From Kocuria marina (GTDB lineage: Bacteria; Actinomycetota; Actinomycetes; Actinomycetales; Micrococcaceae): a stretch of 64,000 nt of DNA. A program made the position numbers and the translations under genes. This document shows positions 38,262 through 47,171 of the stretch, one piece after another. Position 1 is the stretch's first letter; each line of letters opens with the position of its first letter. The stretch spans positions 62,001 through 126,000 of the forward strand of contig BMZV01000003.1 in NCBI GenBank assembly GCA_014652975.1, given 5' to 3'. The notes beneath the pieces are model-generated. The model worked only from the letters and a program-made list of their open reading frames with translations. It had not been told where the DNA came from and searched no databases.

Positions 38262-38381
38262 TATCCAATGACACAAGACATGCCCGTCACAACGTCGAAA
38301 AACCCCTGAAATTCGCGGTTTGGTTAGCCCACCTTACAATTTTAATCGATCTGTGTATACATTCAGCGTCATGGCGCGCCG

Positions 38382-39128
38382 CTACGGCCGCATGGCCAGG
38401 ACGAACTCCACGGCCCGGTCCAGGAACGCGTCCACCTGTTGTTCCTCGTAGCTGCGCTGACCCTGGGCGGATCGAAAGACCGCCGTCCTCACGAGCCGCG
38501 GGTCCACCTCGGGTTCACCGCGCAACGCGTCCATGAGCCGGTCGCACAGCACGTCCACGTCCGCCGCCGCGTAACCCAGCGTGCGGTGCGAACTCGGCCG
38601 GCGGAAGCGTTCACCGTGCGGGCGGTTGAGCCGCCCCAGCAACAGCCCGGCCAACAGCTCCAGGTGCTCCTCCCAGCGCCGGGCGCCGTGCTCGGCCACG
38701 AACGCGGCCTTCTCCCGCGCGAACAGCTCGTCCTCCACGGCGTCCAGGTGGGCGTCCACCGCTCCGGGGTCGTAACCGCCCTTGACGCGGTCGAACACGC
38801 GCTCGCGCACCTGCCGGCTGCCCAGCCGACGACGCCGCTGCGCCGCCTCCGCGCTCTCGGGTTCACGGTCCGCGTCGGTCGCCCCGGCGGTGTCCGCGGA
38901 CGCAGCAGAGTCCTCGGCGGTGACGGGGTCCGTGACATCGGCCGAGTCAACGACCGGCTCAGCGACCGTCCCGGGGCCCGCGACCGGGTCCACGTGGCCA
39001 CCGGGGGCGGGCGGCGTCGTCGTCGTATGCATGACCGCGGCGAGGCGGTCCAGGAAGTCGTCCACCTGGGCGGGGTCGTAACCCCAGGCCCGCTCGCCGA
39101 GGCGATCGAAACGTTGCTGAGTACTCAT
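38382..39128 (-). CDS. Protein with four DivIVA-type motifs
   Basis: The 248-residue protein repeats the DivIVA N-terminal motif (GY-x-x-x-x-VD-x-x-LDRL) four times. The copies are GYDPAQVDDFLDRL (16-29), GYDPGAVDAHLDAV (118-131), GYAAADVDVLCDRL (185-198) and a variant SYEEQQVDAFLDRA (226-239). An acidic low-complexity linker (about 40-98) follows the first. No long coiled coil is visible, unlike canonical DivIVA/Wag31. It starts 85 bp after cdsA. A scaffold or membrane-curvature role is inference; four copies are unusual. Confidence 0.85.
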   Translation of the reverse strand: MSTQQRFDRLGERAWGYDPAQVDDFLDRLAAVMHTTTTPPAPGGHVDPVAGPGTVAEPVVDSADVTDPVTAEDSAASADTAGATDADREPESAEAAQRRRRLGSRQVRERVFDRVKGGYDPGAVDAHLDAVEDELFAREKAAFVAEHGARRWEEHLELLAGLLLGRLNRPHGERFRRPSSHRTLGYAAADVDVLCDRLMDALRGEPEVDPRLVRTAVFRSAQGQRSYEEQQVDAFLDRAVEFVLAMRP

Positions 39129-39213
39129 ACCCGCCCTTCCGCGGCCGGGACGCGACCCGCGAGGGGCGGCGTCCGTGCGTCCCGGGCACGCGGGCGGTCG
39201 GCCCGCGACCGCG

Positions 39214-40188
39214 TCACCCCAGGACGGTGAACAGTTCGAAGATCACGTAGCCGGTGATCACGGCGAAGACGATGGAGTCGATGCGATCCATCACTCCGCC
39301 GTGACCAGGCAGGAGGGTCCCCATGTCCTTGATCCCGATCTCCCGCTTGATCATGGACTCGGAGAAGTCGCCCACGGTGGCCACGACGACGATCGCGACC
39401 GCCAGGACCGCGCCCTGCCACCACGGCATCTCCACGAGGAAAAGCGCGCACAGCACGCCCACGACCACGGCACCGCCCACGGATCCGCCGAAACCCTCCC
39501 ACGACTTCTTGGGAGAGATCTTGGGTGCCATGGGGTGTTTGCCCCATACGACCCCCACCGCGTAGCCGAAGGTATCGGAGCTGACGGCCAGCAGGATGAT
39601 CGTGAGGACCTTGTGGGGTCCGTCCGGGGAATGGTAGAGCAGCACCGCCGTACTCAGCAGGAACGAGGCCCACACGAGCGCGAACACCGAGCCCATGATG
39701 GACAGCATCATCCCCTGCTTGGGCCCGAAGGCCCGCCACACCACCACGAGTGTCACGGCGAGCACGAGCGCCATGGACAGCGCCTCCGCCCCGCCGAAGA
39801 ACGCCGCGAGCGGCATGAGCACCGCCGCGATCACCGCGGGGACCTGCGGGATCTGCACGCCCTTGTAGGTCAGTGACCGCGCGATCTCCCACACCCCGAT
39901 ACCCGCCGCGGTCCCGGCCAGCAGGGCCAGTACGAGCGGGACGAAGAACAGTCCCGTGACGAGCGCGCCGATGAGCACGACGGCCACGGCCACGGCGGCC
40001 GGGAGGTTACGGCCCGCCCGCGAGGGGGCCTTGTGCTCGGTGCTGCGCTGTAAGGGGCGGGTGAGGACCTGCCGCAGCGAGCCCGTGGTGACCAGGGGGT
40101 CGTGCGCCCGCCCCTGCTCCCCCGCCGGGGCGGGAGACGGCTGGCGGGTGTCGCGGTGCGGGGAGCCGGGGGAATCAGCCGATGCCAT
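39214..40188 (-). CDS. cdsA: Phosphatidate cytidylyltransferase
   Basis: Makes CDP-diacylglycerol from phosphatidate and CTP, feeding PgsA encoded elsewhere in this window. The 324 residues begin with about 75 polar residues, then about eight hydrophobic segments. The family motifs lie at KISPKKSWEGFGGS and DFSESMIKREIGIKDMG, ending LPGHGGVMDRIDS. The ATG at 40188 shares one base with the frr stop (TGATG). Order pyrH-frr-cdsA is conserved. Confidence 0.95.
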   Translation of the reverse strand: MASADSPGSPHRDTRQPSPAPAGEQGRAHDPLVTTGSLRQVLTRPLQRSTEHKAPSRAGRNLPAAVAVAVVLIGALVTGLFFVPLVLALLAGTAAGIGVWEIARSLTYKGVQIPQVPAVIAAVLMPLAAFFGGAEALSMALVLAVTLVVVWRAFGPKQGMMLSIMGSVFALVWASFLLSTAVLLYHSPDGPHKVLTIILLAVSSDTFGYAVGVVWGKHPMAPKISPKKSWEGFGGSVGGAVVVGVLCALFLVEMPWWQGAVLAVAIVVVATVGDFSESMIKREIGIKDMGTLLPGHGGVMDRIDSIVFAVITGYVIFELFTVLG

Positions 40189-40745
40189 CAGGCGCCGAGC
40201 AGTTCGGCTTCCTTGTTCTTAAGCAGATCGTCGATCTGGTCGATGTGTTTCTTGGTCGCAGCGTCCAGGTCCTTCTCGCCGCGCTTGCCGTCGTCCTCGC
40301 CGACCTCACCGTCCTTGACGAGCTTCTCGATGGCCTCCTTAGCGTGGCGGCGCACGTTGCGCACGGACACCCGGCCCTCTTCCGCCTTGTTCGAGACGAT
40401 CTTCACGTACTCCTTGCGGCGCTCCTCGGTGAGCTCGGGCATGACCACGCGAATCACGTTGCCGTCGTTGGCGGGGTTCGCGCCGATATCCGAGTCCCGC
40501 AGGGCCTTCTCGATGTCGTTGAGAGCGCTGCGGTCGTAGGGGGTGATCAGCAGGGTGCGGGCCTCGGGGGTCTGGAACGACGCGAGCTGCTGCAGCGGGG
40601 TGGGCGTGCCGTAGTACTCCACGAGCAGGCTCGAGAACAGCGCCGGGTTGGCCCGGCCGGTACGAACCGTCGAGAAGTCCGTCTTGGCGGCGTCCACCGC
40701 CTTACCCATCTTGGTCGTGGCATCCGAGAGGACATCTGAAATCAC
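40188..40745 (-). CDS. frr: Ribosome recycling factor
   Basis: Splits post-termination ribosomes with EF-G. The 185 residues match the family length and its tRNA-like three-helix bundle, with [20 protein letters not shown] and [18 protein letters not shown] start at 40745 with AAGGAG upstream. One-base overlap with cdsA; 119 bp after pyrH. No anomalies. Confidence 0.97.
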   Translation of the reverse strand: MISDVLSDATTKMGKAVDAAKTDFSTVRTGRANPALFSSLLVEYYGTPTPLQQLASFQTPEARTLLITPYDRSALNDIEKALRDSDIGANPANDGNVIRVVMPELTEERRKEYVKIVSNKAEEGRVSVRNVRRHAKEAIEKLVKDGEVGEDDGKRGEKDLDAATKKHIDQIDDLLKNKEAELLGA

Positions 40746-40864
40746 GGGTGTTTCTCCTTATGAGCTGGCCGGCCGGCGGTACTGACGCCGGTGGCGACGG
40801 TTCGTTCTCCCCACTCTAACGGGCAGGGGGTGGCTGGTCGCGCGATGCGACGGCCCGCGAGACC

Positions 40865-41641
40865 TTACGGGGTGACCAGGGTCCCGATCTCCTCGCCCAG
40901 CACCGCGCGGGTCACGTTGCCCGCGCCCTCCATGCCGAACACGCGCATGGTCACGTTGTTGTCGCGGCACAGCGCGAACGCGGTCTGGTCCATCACGCGG
41001 ATGTCCCGCGCGATTGCCTGGTCGTATGTGAGGCTCGCGAGACGCTGCGCGTCCGGGTCCTTACGCGGGTCCGCGGTGTAGACGCCGTCCACACCGTTCT
41101 TGGCCATGAGGACCTCGCTCGCGTGCACCTCCAGGGCGCGCTGCGCGGCCACGGTGTCCGTGGAGAAGTAGGGCAGGCCCGCACCCGCACCGAAGATCAC
41201 CACGCGGTCCTTCTCCATGTGGCGGATCGCACGGCGGGGGATGTAGGTCTCCGCGACCTGCTCCATCTTGATGGCGGACTGCACGCGCGTGTCCACGCCG
41301 CACTGCTCCAGGAAGTCCTGCAGCGCCAGGCAGTTCATCACGGTGCCCAGCATGCCCATGTAGTCGGCGCGCGAACGGTCCATCCCGGCCTGGGAGAGCT
41401 CCGCGCCGCGGAAGAAGTTGCCGCCACCGACCACCACGGAGGTCTCCACGCGGCCCACGGTCGCGGCGATCTGTTCGGCGATCTCACGCACCACCGAGGT
41501 GTCCACGCCCACGCTGCCGCCACCGAAGACCTCGCCCGAGAGCTTGAGCAGGACCCTGCGACGCGCCGGTTCGGTGCGCCGCAGCTGCCGGTCCCCGCCG
41601 AGGGCCCCGTCCTGGGGTTCCGATTCGATGATGCTGGGCAT
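40865..41641 (-). CDS. pyrH: UMP kinase
   Basis: Phosphorylates UMP to UDP; hexameric amino-acid-kinase fold. The 258 residues carry an N-terminal polar extension of about 28 residues, then [24 protein letters not shown], the [13 protein letters not shown] segment and [23 protein letters not shown] at 41641 has GGGAGG upstream. It follows the rpsB-tsf unit after a strong terminator. No anomalies. Confidence 0.96.
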   Translation of the reverse strand: MPSIIESEPQDGALGGDRQLRRTEPARRRVLLKLSGEVFGGGSVGVDTSVVREIAEQIAATVGRVETSVVVGGGNFFRGAELSQAGMDRSRADYMGMLGTVMNCLALQDFLEQCGVDTRVQSAIKMEQVAETYIPRRAIRHMEKDRVVIFGAGAGLPYFSTDTVAAQRALEVHASEVLMAKNGVDGVYTADPRKDPDAQRLASLTYDQAIARDIRVMDQTAFALCRDNNVTMRVFGMEGAGNVTRAVLGEEIGTLVTP

Positions 41642-41714
41642 GGATCCTCCCGGGGGGCCGATTCGTGGTCTTGAGGCGGCCCGCCCTTGGCAGACCGCCC
41701 TCCAGCATACAGAA

Positions 41715-41754
41715 GCGGCGGGGCACCCCCGGTCCCCCAGTGGTGCCCCGCCGC
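41715..41754 (-). terminator. Terminator of rpsB-tsf
   Basis: GCGGCGGGGCACC (41715-41727) pairs perfectly with GGTGCCCCGCCGC (41742-41754), a 13-bp stem with a 14-nt loop, 89 bp past the tsf stop. The minus strand continues TTCTGTATG, mildly T-rich. pyrH starts 74 bp further on. Confidence 0.8.
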
Positions 41755-41842
41755 GTCAGTGCGGGACGCGCGACGGTCTCCCGTCGAGACGTCGCTGTGG
41801 GCCTCACGTGCTCGGCGCACGCGGGACCCCGCGAACGGGTGC

Positions 41843-42673
41843 TCAGGCCCCCACGCGGAACCGCGCGAACGCGGTGGCGGTGGCGCCGGCCTCGGACAGC
41901 ACCTGGCCCACGGACTTCTTGGCGTCCTTGGCGAAGTCCTGGTCCACGAGCACGACGTCCTTGTAGTAGCCCTTCAGGCGACCCTGGACGATGTTCGGGA
42001 TGATCTTCTCGGGCTTGCCCTCGTTGCGAGCGGTTTCCTCCGCGACGCGCTTCTCGTTCTCCACGGTCTCCGCGGGGACGTCCTCCTCGGAGAGGAAGGA
42101 CGGGGACATCGCGGCGATGTGCACGGCAACGTCGTGCGCGGCGGTCTCGGCGTCAGCACCGGACACGGCCAGCAGGACACCCACCTGGGCGGGCAGGTCC
42201 TTGGAGGTCTTGTGCAGGTACACGGCCACGTGGTCACCGGCCACACGGGCCACACGACGCACGACGACCTTCTCGCCCAGCAGCGCACCGGTCTCGGTCA
42301 CGAGATCGGAGATGGTCTTGCCGTCCACCTGGGCGGCCAGCAGGGACTCGAGGTCCGCGGCGTCGGAGGCCACGGCGGCGTCGAGCACCTTGTTGCCGAA
42401 CTCCACGAACGGGGCGGACTTGGCCACGAAGTCGGTCTCGGAGTTGACCTCGACCATGTAGCCCACGTTGTTCTCGGTGCGGGCCACAATGATGCCCTCG
42501 GCGGTCGAGCGACCCTCGCGCTTGGTCACACCCTTGAGGCCCTTGACGCGGATGATCTCCTGGGCCTTCTGGGCGTCACCGTCGGCCTCATCCAGGGCCT
42601 TCTTGACGTCCAGCATCCCGGCACCCGTGCGCTCGCGCAGGGCCTTGATGTCGGCAGCGGTGTAGTTCGCCAT
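41843..42673 (-). CDS. tsf: Elongation factor Ts
   Basis: Nucleotide exchange factor for EF-Tu. The 276 residues begin with the UBA-like domain and the diagnostic ALRERTGAGMLDVKKALDEA, then the core with VEVNSETDFVAKSAPFVEF. ATG at 42673 with AGGAG upstream. It follows rpsB after 114 bp that hold a 9-bp perfect stem-loop, probably setting the S2:EF-Ts ratio. Confidence 0.97.
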   Translation of the reverse strand: MANYTAADIKALRERTGAGMLDVKKALDEADGDAQKAQEIIRVKGLKGVTKREGRSTAEGIIVARTENNVGYMVEVNSETDFVAKSAPFVEFGNKVLDAAVASDAADLESLLAAQVDGKTISDLVTETGALLGEKVVVRRVARVAGDHVAVYLHKTSKDLPAQVGVLLAVSGADAETAAHDVAVHIAAMSPSFLSEEDVPAETVENEKRVAEETARNEGKPEKIIPNIVQGRLKGYYKDVVLVDQDFAKDAKKSVGQVLSEAGATATAFARFRVGA

Positions 42674-42698
42674 GTGAACTCCTCTGTTGTCGGTTCGT

Positions 42699-42730
42699 CC
42701 GTGCCGGACGCCTCAGGACGCCCGGCACGG
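42699..42730 (-). terminator. rpsB-tsf intergenic stem-loop
   Basis: CCGTGCCGG (42699-42707) pairs perfectly with CCGGCACGG (42722-42730) around a 14-nt loop. It lies 58 bp past the rpsB stop and 26 bp before the tsf start. A partial terminator or processing site is likely; there is no T-run. Confidence 0.6.
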
Positions 42731-42787
42731 TTCCGGTCACCACGATGGGTCACCGGGAAGAATGGAAGGTGAACTCGCTCACCGGCC

Positions 42788-43645
42788 TTACTCGGCGGCG
42801 GGGGCGTCCTTCTGCTCGGTCTCGGCGGGCTGCTCGGCGGCGGGCGCGGCCTGCTCGGCCGGGGCCGCCTGCTCGGCGGTCTGCTCCTTGTGCTGTTCCA
42901 GCAGCTCGCGCTCCCACTCGGCCATGGGCTCCTCGACGGCGTTGGACTTGCCGTTGTTGCGCTCCATGAGGCCCTCGGCCACGGCGTCGGCGATCACGCG
43001 GGTGAGCAGTGAGACGGAGCGGATGGAGTCGTCGTTACCCGGGATCGGGAACGCGACCTCGTCCGGATCGCAGTTGGTGTCGAGGATCGCGACGATCGGC
43101 ACGCCGAGCTTCTGCGCCTCGTCCACCGCGAGGTGTTCCTTCTTGGTGTCCACGATCCAGACCAGGGACGGGGTCTTGGTGAGGTTGCGGATGCCGCCGA
43201 GCGTGCGCTCCAGCTTCTCCTTCTCGCGGCGCAGCAGCAGCAATTCCTTCTTGGTGTACTGCGAGCCGGCGACGTCGTCGAAGTCGACCTCTTCCAGTTC
43301 CTTCATGCGGTCGATCCGCTTGGAGACCGTCTGGAAGTTGGTGAGCATGCCACCGAGCCAACGGTGGTTCACGTAGGGCATGCCCACGCGGGTCGCCTGC
43401 TCGGCGATCGCTTCCTGCGCCTGCTTCTTGGTGCCGACGAAGAGAATGGTGCCGCCGTGGGCCACGGTCGACTTGACGGCCTCGTAGGCCTTGTCGATGA
43501 AGCCCAGCGACTGCTGAAGGTCGATGATGTAGATGCCGTTGCGCTCGGTGAAGATGAAGCGCTTCATCTTCGGGTTCCAGCGACGGGTCTGGTGGCCGAA
43601 GTGGACGCCGTTGTCGAGCATCTGGCGCATGGTAACGACAGGCAT
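42788..43645 (-). CDS. rpsB: 30S ribosomal protein S2
   Basis: Small-subunit protein near the mRNA exit. The 285 residues begin with the diagnostic [27 protein letters not shown] and include [12 protein letters not shown]-type ([15 protein letters not shown]) and [12 protein letters not shown] motifs. A C-terminal Glu/Ala/Gln-rich tail of about 45 residues extends it beyond the usual 250, common in actinobacteria. ATG at 43645 has GGAG upstream. First gene of rpsB-tsf. Confidence 0.97.
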   Translation of the reverse strand: MPVVTMRQMLDNGVHFGHQTRRWNPKMKRFIFTERNGIYIIDLQQSLGFIDKAYEAVKSTVAHGGTILFVGTKKQAQEAIAEQATRVGMPYVNHRWLGGMLTNFQTVSKRIDRMKELEEVDFDDVAGSQYTKKELLLLRREKEKLERTLGGIRNLTKTPSLVWIVDTKKEHLAVDEAQKLGVPIVAILDTNCDPDEVAFPIPGNDDSIRSVSLLTRVIADAVAEGLMERNNGKSNAVEEPMAEWERELLEQHKEQTAEQAAPAEQAAPAAEQPAETEQKDAPAAE

Positions 43646-43666
43646 GTCGTCTCCTCATGAATAATG

Positions 43667-43719
43667 GACGGCCCGCGGGCCGTCTCGGTGTTTACGGTTG
43701 TCGACCGGCCGTGCCGGTC
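43667..43719 (-). promoter_or_regulatory. Palindromes in the rpsB leader
   Basis: GACGGCCCGCGGGCCGTC (43667-43684) is a perfect 18-bp palindrome 21 bp before the rpsB start. A second stem, GACCGGC (43703-43709) with GCCGGTC (43713-43719), lies just upstream. If transcribed they form two hairpins in the S2 leader, where many bacteria place r-protein autoregulation. The rest of the 367 bp between rpsB and the gene at 44013 shows nothing else I can support. Confidence 0.4.
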
Positions 43720-44012
43720 CCTGGCGCAATTCGTGAGTCCTACTCGTGGAGCAGGCTCCCGTGGTTCCATACCGCGACCACCCGGTAACCGGGGCCTCGG
43801 ACCGAGGACCACGCACCCGGGCGGACCATGTCCGCCGTGGGTTCCCTCGCGCGCGAAGTCAGCCATCCCGCATTGGCGCGCACCCTCGAGCGGGCACGGT
43901 GAACCAATGGCAGAGTGACTGCACCCTGTAGGATACAGCATCGCGCGGCGTCCTCGCTCCACATCGGAGCGCCTCCCCGCCCCTTCGGACCGGGCTGCCG
44001 CACGCTGTCGTC

Positions 44013-44630
44013 ATGTGTTCCTCCGGTCACGACGACGCCGCCCCGCCCATTCCTCGTCACCCACCCGTTCCAACGGTCCCACCCATTCCCGTGCACCCGC
44101 CGTTTCCCGCACGCCCGCCCGGACGGTCCCCGCACCACGCCGTGTACTGCGCTGTGATGGCCGCGGTCCTCGCGCTTGGCTCGCTGCTGACCCACCCCGC
44201 GGCGTGGGCCTCTCCCGACTGGGCCTGGCCCGTGTCCCCGCGCCCGTCGGTGAGCCGGCATTTCGAGGCTCCCGCACAGAAGTGGCTGCCCGGCCACCGG
44301 GGTGTGGATCTACACGCTCCCCCGGGCACGCCGATACGTGCACCGCAGGACGGGGTCGTGAGTTTCGTGGGTGTCGTCGTGGACCGGGAGGTCCTCACGG
44401 TGGACCATGGCGAGGGGCACAAGTCCTCATTCGAGCCGGTGTCCTCGTCCGTGCGAGTGGGTGACCGGGTGAGCCGGGGGCAGGTGATCGCCAACGTGGC
44501 CACTCCCGGCCACGGCCCGGGCGGGGATGCGGTGCACTGGGGTGTGCGGGAGAACGGGGAGTACGTGAACCCGTTGCTATTCGTGGCGGACCTGCGGCCG
44601 TCGGTGTTGTTGCCGGTCCCCGGTGAGTGA
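44013..44630 (+). CDS. Secreted M23/LytM-like domain protein
   Basis: The 205 residues start with a Pro/Arg-rich leader, then a signal-peptide-like core (AVMAAVLALGSLLTHPAAWA, about 48-67) and a LytM fold. Zinc-ligand motif HRGVDLHA (His and Asp) is present; the second motif reads AVHWGVRENG, keeping the third ligand His but with Ala where active enzymes have the first His of HxH. This variant is common in actinobacterial secreted relatives and may be a non-catalytic activator of cell-wall hydrolases. A shorter start at 44157 is possible. Confidence 0.8.
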   Translation: MCSSGHDDAAPPIPRHPPVPTVPPIPVHPPFPARPPGRSPHHAVYCAVMAAVLALGSLLTHPAAWASPDWAWPVSPRPSVSRHFEAPAQKWLPGHRGVDLHAPPGTPIRAPQDGVVSFVGVVVDREVLTVDHGEGHKSSFEPVSSSVRVGDRVSRGQVIANVATPGHGPGGDAVHWGVRENGEYVNPLLFVADLRPSVLLPVPGE

Positions 44631-44660
44631 GACCACAGTGAGCCGGCGTGGCATGTCCTG

Positions 44661-44734
44661 TAGGGCGGGTGGGGCTTGAACCCACGACCAAAGGATTATG
44701 AGTCCTCTGCTCTGACCAGCTGAGCTACCGCCCC
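44661..44734 (-). tRNA. tRNA-Met (CAT), elongator type
   Basis: Complete cloverleaf on the minus strand: acceptor GGGGCGG with CCGCCCT (G1:U72 wobble), D arm TAGCTCAGCTGGTCAGAGCA, anticodon loop CTCATAA (anticodon CAT), and T arm GTGGG-TTCAAGC-CCCAC. Discriminator A; CCA is not encoded. CAT could also mark a lysidine-modified tRNA-Ile; the body looks like elongator Met. Confidence 0.9.
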
Positions 44735-44803
44735 CTGTGCGACCGCGAACGGATGTCGAGGTCGCCGCCCTACGCTACCGCATGCGCGGCGTCGCAGGGC
44801 CCG

Positions 44804-45958
44804 TCACGACTCCGCGCCGGTGTAGAGCCGCTCGAACGTATCCAATGTCTTGGCGAAGGAGTGGCGGGACACCATGTCCCGGCTGCGCTCGCCCATGGCC
44901 CGCCGCTGTTCGGGCGGGGCATCGAGGACCAGTTGCAGCTTGGTCGCGAGGTCCCCGGAATTGCCCGGGGAGAAGAGGTACCCGTTGCGCCCCTCGTCCG
45001 CGAGGTGGGGCAGCGCGCGGGCGTTGGCGAGCACCACGGGGGTCGAGGCGCTCATGGCCTCGAGCGTCACGAGGGACTGCAGTTCCGCTGTCCCGGGCTG
45101 GCAGAACACGTCCGCGCGGAGGTAGGCCGTGCGTAGCTGCTCGTCCGTGAGGAACCCCAGGAAGTGGACCCGGTCCGCGACACCGTGTTCGTGTGCGAGT
45201 TTCACGAGCCGGTCCAGCTGTTCCCCCTCCCCCACGATCTCGGCGTGAACGTTCTTCTCCCGCGGGATCAGGGCCACGGCCTCGATGAGTTCGTCCACAT
45301 TCTTCTCCACGGCCAGGCGTCCGCAGAACAGTACGATCGGGTGGTCCGGGTGCTCGATCTGCTCCCCCGCGGCGGCTTCGTAGTCACCGGCCTGGATCCC
45401 GTTGGACACCGCGATCGCCCGATCGGGGACACCGTTGTCGACCATGGTGCGCACCGCGAGCGGCGTGGGTGCGGTGATGACGTCGCAGCGGCCGTACACG
45501 CGGGCGATGTCCCACCACGAGACCTTGCGGTAGCCGCGCACGAACCACTGCGGGAACGGCAGGAACGGCTCGATGTTCTCGGGGACGAAGTGATTGGTCC
45601 CCACGACCCGGACACCACGGCGCACGGCCTCACGGACCACGAGCCGGCCCAGGATGTAGTGGCACTGGACGTGGACCACGTCCGGGCGGACGTCGTCGAA
45701 CAACCGCGCGACCTCCCGCACGATCTCCCACGGGAAGCACAACCGGAAGTAGGGGTGGGTGAACGCGTGGTGGGAGCGGAACCGGTGCTCGGTCACCCCG
45801 GCGTCGTCCATGATCCGGGACGGGCCGCTCGTGGGCATGGGTGCTGCGACGTGGACCTCATGACCCCGTTCCAGCATGCCGCGCGCGAGGCGGCGGGCGA
45901 ACTGCGCGGAACCGTTGATGTCGGGCGGATAGGTCTCAGCGGTGATCAGTATTCTCAA
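44804..45958 (-). CDS. GT4-family glycosyltransferase
   Basis: Retaining GT-B glycosyltransferase of 384 residues. N-terminal Rossmann domain begins LRILITAETYPPDINGSAQF; the C-terminal nucleotide-sugar site has VLFCGRLAVEKNVDELIEA and the EX7E motif in GTAELQSLVTLEA. The TTG at 45958 is preferred because homologs start at this strand; a TTG at 46030 would overlap the upstream gene by 50 bp. It resembles mannosyl- and other lipid or polysaccharide glycosyltransferases (PimB/MgtA-like); donor and acceptor cannot be assigned. It lies 22 bp after a DMT-type membrane protein gene. Confidence 0.88.
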   Translation of the reverse strand: MRILITAETYPPDINGSAQFARRLARGMLERGHEVHVAAPMPTSGPSRIMDDAGVTEHRFRSHHAFTHPYFRLCFPWEIVREVARLFDDVRPDVVHVQCHYILGRLVVREAVRRGVRVVGTNHFVPENIEPFLPFPQWFVRGYRKVSWWDIARVYGRCDVITAPTPLAVRTMVDNGVPDRAIAVSNGIQAGDYEAAAGEQIEHPDHPIVLFCGRLAVEKNVDELIEAVALIPREKNVHAEIVGEGEQLDRLVKLAHEHGVADRVHFLGFLTDEQLRTAYLRADVFCQPGTAELQSLVTLEAMSASTPVVLANARALPHLADEGRNGYLFSPGNSGDLATKLQLVLDAPPEQRRAMGERSRDMVSRHSFAKTLDTFERLYTGAES

Positions 45959-45980
45959 GGCCTTGTGTTCCGTAGGGGGA

Positions 45981-46934
45981 TCAGCGATCGGTGGCGCGTT
46001 CGGTTCGTCGGGGTGTCGCCGTGTCCGCAACCGCCCCGCTGGTCACCGCGTCCTGCTGGGCGCGTGCGGCCGCCCGGCGTTGCAGGACCTCGGGGTGGTG
46101 TCGCGAGAGCACGACCACGCCGACTATAGCAACGAGACCCGCGAGCCCCATGGCCGTGCCGAGTGCCCCGGTGAAGGAGTCACCGGCCTCTCCCAGGACC
46201 ACGAGACCCAGGGCCACACCCACCATGGGGTCCACCACGGTAAGCCCGGCGATCACGAGATCCGGCGGTCCGCACGAATACGCGCACTGCACCATCCACC
46301 CGCCCAGCGCAGCGGCGACCACGATCATGAGCACGCTGGTCCACCGGATGTCCCCGAACCCGCTGGACGTGATGGTGGTGGCGGTCAACCGGACGAGCAC
46401 GGCCACGAAGCCGTAGAGGAGCCCCGCTCCCAAGACGTAGAACATGCTGATCCGGTGCCGGCGCACGAATAGCTCGCACACACCGATGAGCACCACGAGG
46501 CCCACAAGCAGGGCGACCACCGTGTTCTCGGCACGCGTTCCGGGTACGTGGGTGGGATCCGTCCCGATCACGGCGCACACCACGAACGTGGCTCCACCCA
46601 CGCTGCACAGGGCTACGGCGAGCCACGTGCCACGGTTGATGATCAGGTGGCGGTGCCGGGCGTGCAACAGCGTGGTGATGACGAGTGCGATCACCCCGAT
46701 GGGCTGCACCACGGTCACGGTCGCAAGCGAGAGCGCCGCGACGTTCAGCACCGTTCCGAGGCCCAGCAGCGCGAGTCCGCTGAGCCAGCGTAGATTGCGC
46801 ACGAGGGGCCACAGCCCCCGCGGCGTCAACGGTCCCTCGGTGTGCCCGGTGACCGCCACGGATTGCGTCTGCGTACCGAGCGCGAGGCACACCGCCGAGC
46901 TCAGTGCCAGAGCCACCGCGATCCACTGCATCAC
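45981..46934 (-). CDS. DMT-type multi-spanning membrane protein
   Basis: The 317 residues show nine or ten hydrophobic segments in two related halves (VVQPIGVIALVITTLL in the first, VVDPMVGVALGLVVLGEA in the second), the pattern of drug/metabolite transporter superfamily proteins, ending in a charged tail. MMQ start: ATG at 46934 or 46931. It is likely co-transcribed with the downstream glycosyltransferase (22 bp). The substrate is unknown; flipping of a lipid or sugar intermediate for the glycosyltransferase is possible but unsupported. Confidence 0.8.
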   Translation of the reverse strand: MMQWIAVALALSSAVCLALGTQTQSVAVTGHTEGPLTPRGLWPLVRNLRWLSGLALLGLGTVLNVAALSLATVTVVQPIGVIALVITTLLHARHRHLIINRGTWLAVALCSVGGATFVVCAVIGTDPTHVPGTRAENTVVALLVGLVVLIGVCELFVRRHRISMFYVLGAGLLYGFVAVLVRLTATTITSSGFGDIRWTSVLMIVVAAALGGWMVQCAYSCGPPDLVIAGLTVVDPMVGVALGLVVLGEAGDSFTGALGTAMGLAGLVAIVGVVVLSRHHPEVLQRRAAARAQQDAVTSGAVADTATPRRTERATDR

Positions 46935-47099
46935 CGATTCATCACGTCCTCCGTCACGGTCTCATCGTAGAGCTCGGGGGCGCGGCGGGCCTGGGAGTTC
47001 ACCGCATGTTCGAACCGAGGCACGAGGGATCCCATACCGCCGGATGAGACGCACCGGAGCCGGAGGAGTCGCGCCCTCGAGGACGCCCCCCGGGCACGG

Positions 47100-47136
47100 C
47101 GGAGGCCGGGTTGCGACGACGGCGACCCGGCCTCCG
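47100..47136 (-). terminator. Terminator after the holin-like gene
   Basis: CGGAGGCCGGGT (47100-47111) pairs perfectly with ACCCGGCCTCCG (47125-47136) around a 13-nt loop, 35 bp past the stop at 47172. The remaining 165 bp up to 46934 hold the promoter of the DMT-type gene and nothing else I can identify. Confidence 0.75.
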
Positions 47137-47171
47137 GCACGGCTGGCGACTCACGCGAGCCGCGCACCCGG

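Noticed and set aside
38310-38340. Iron (DtxR/IdeR) box upstream of the DUF485-actP operon
   Set aside because: The left half GGTTAG fits, but the right half CCACCTTAC is out of register by one base, so the palindrome fails; kept only as a remark.
44661-44734. tRNA-Ile (CAT, lysidine-modified) instead of tRNA-Met
   Set aside because: The anticodon alone cannot decide, but the body resembles elongator Met genes of actinobacteria more; a tRNA classifier would settle it.
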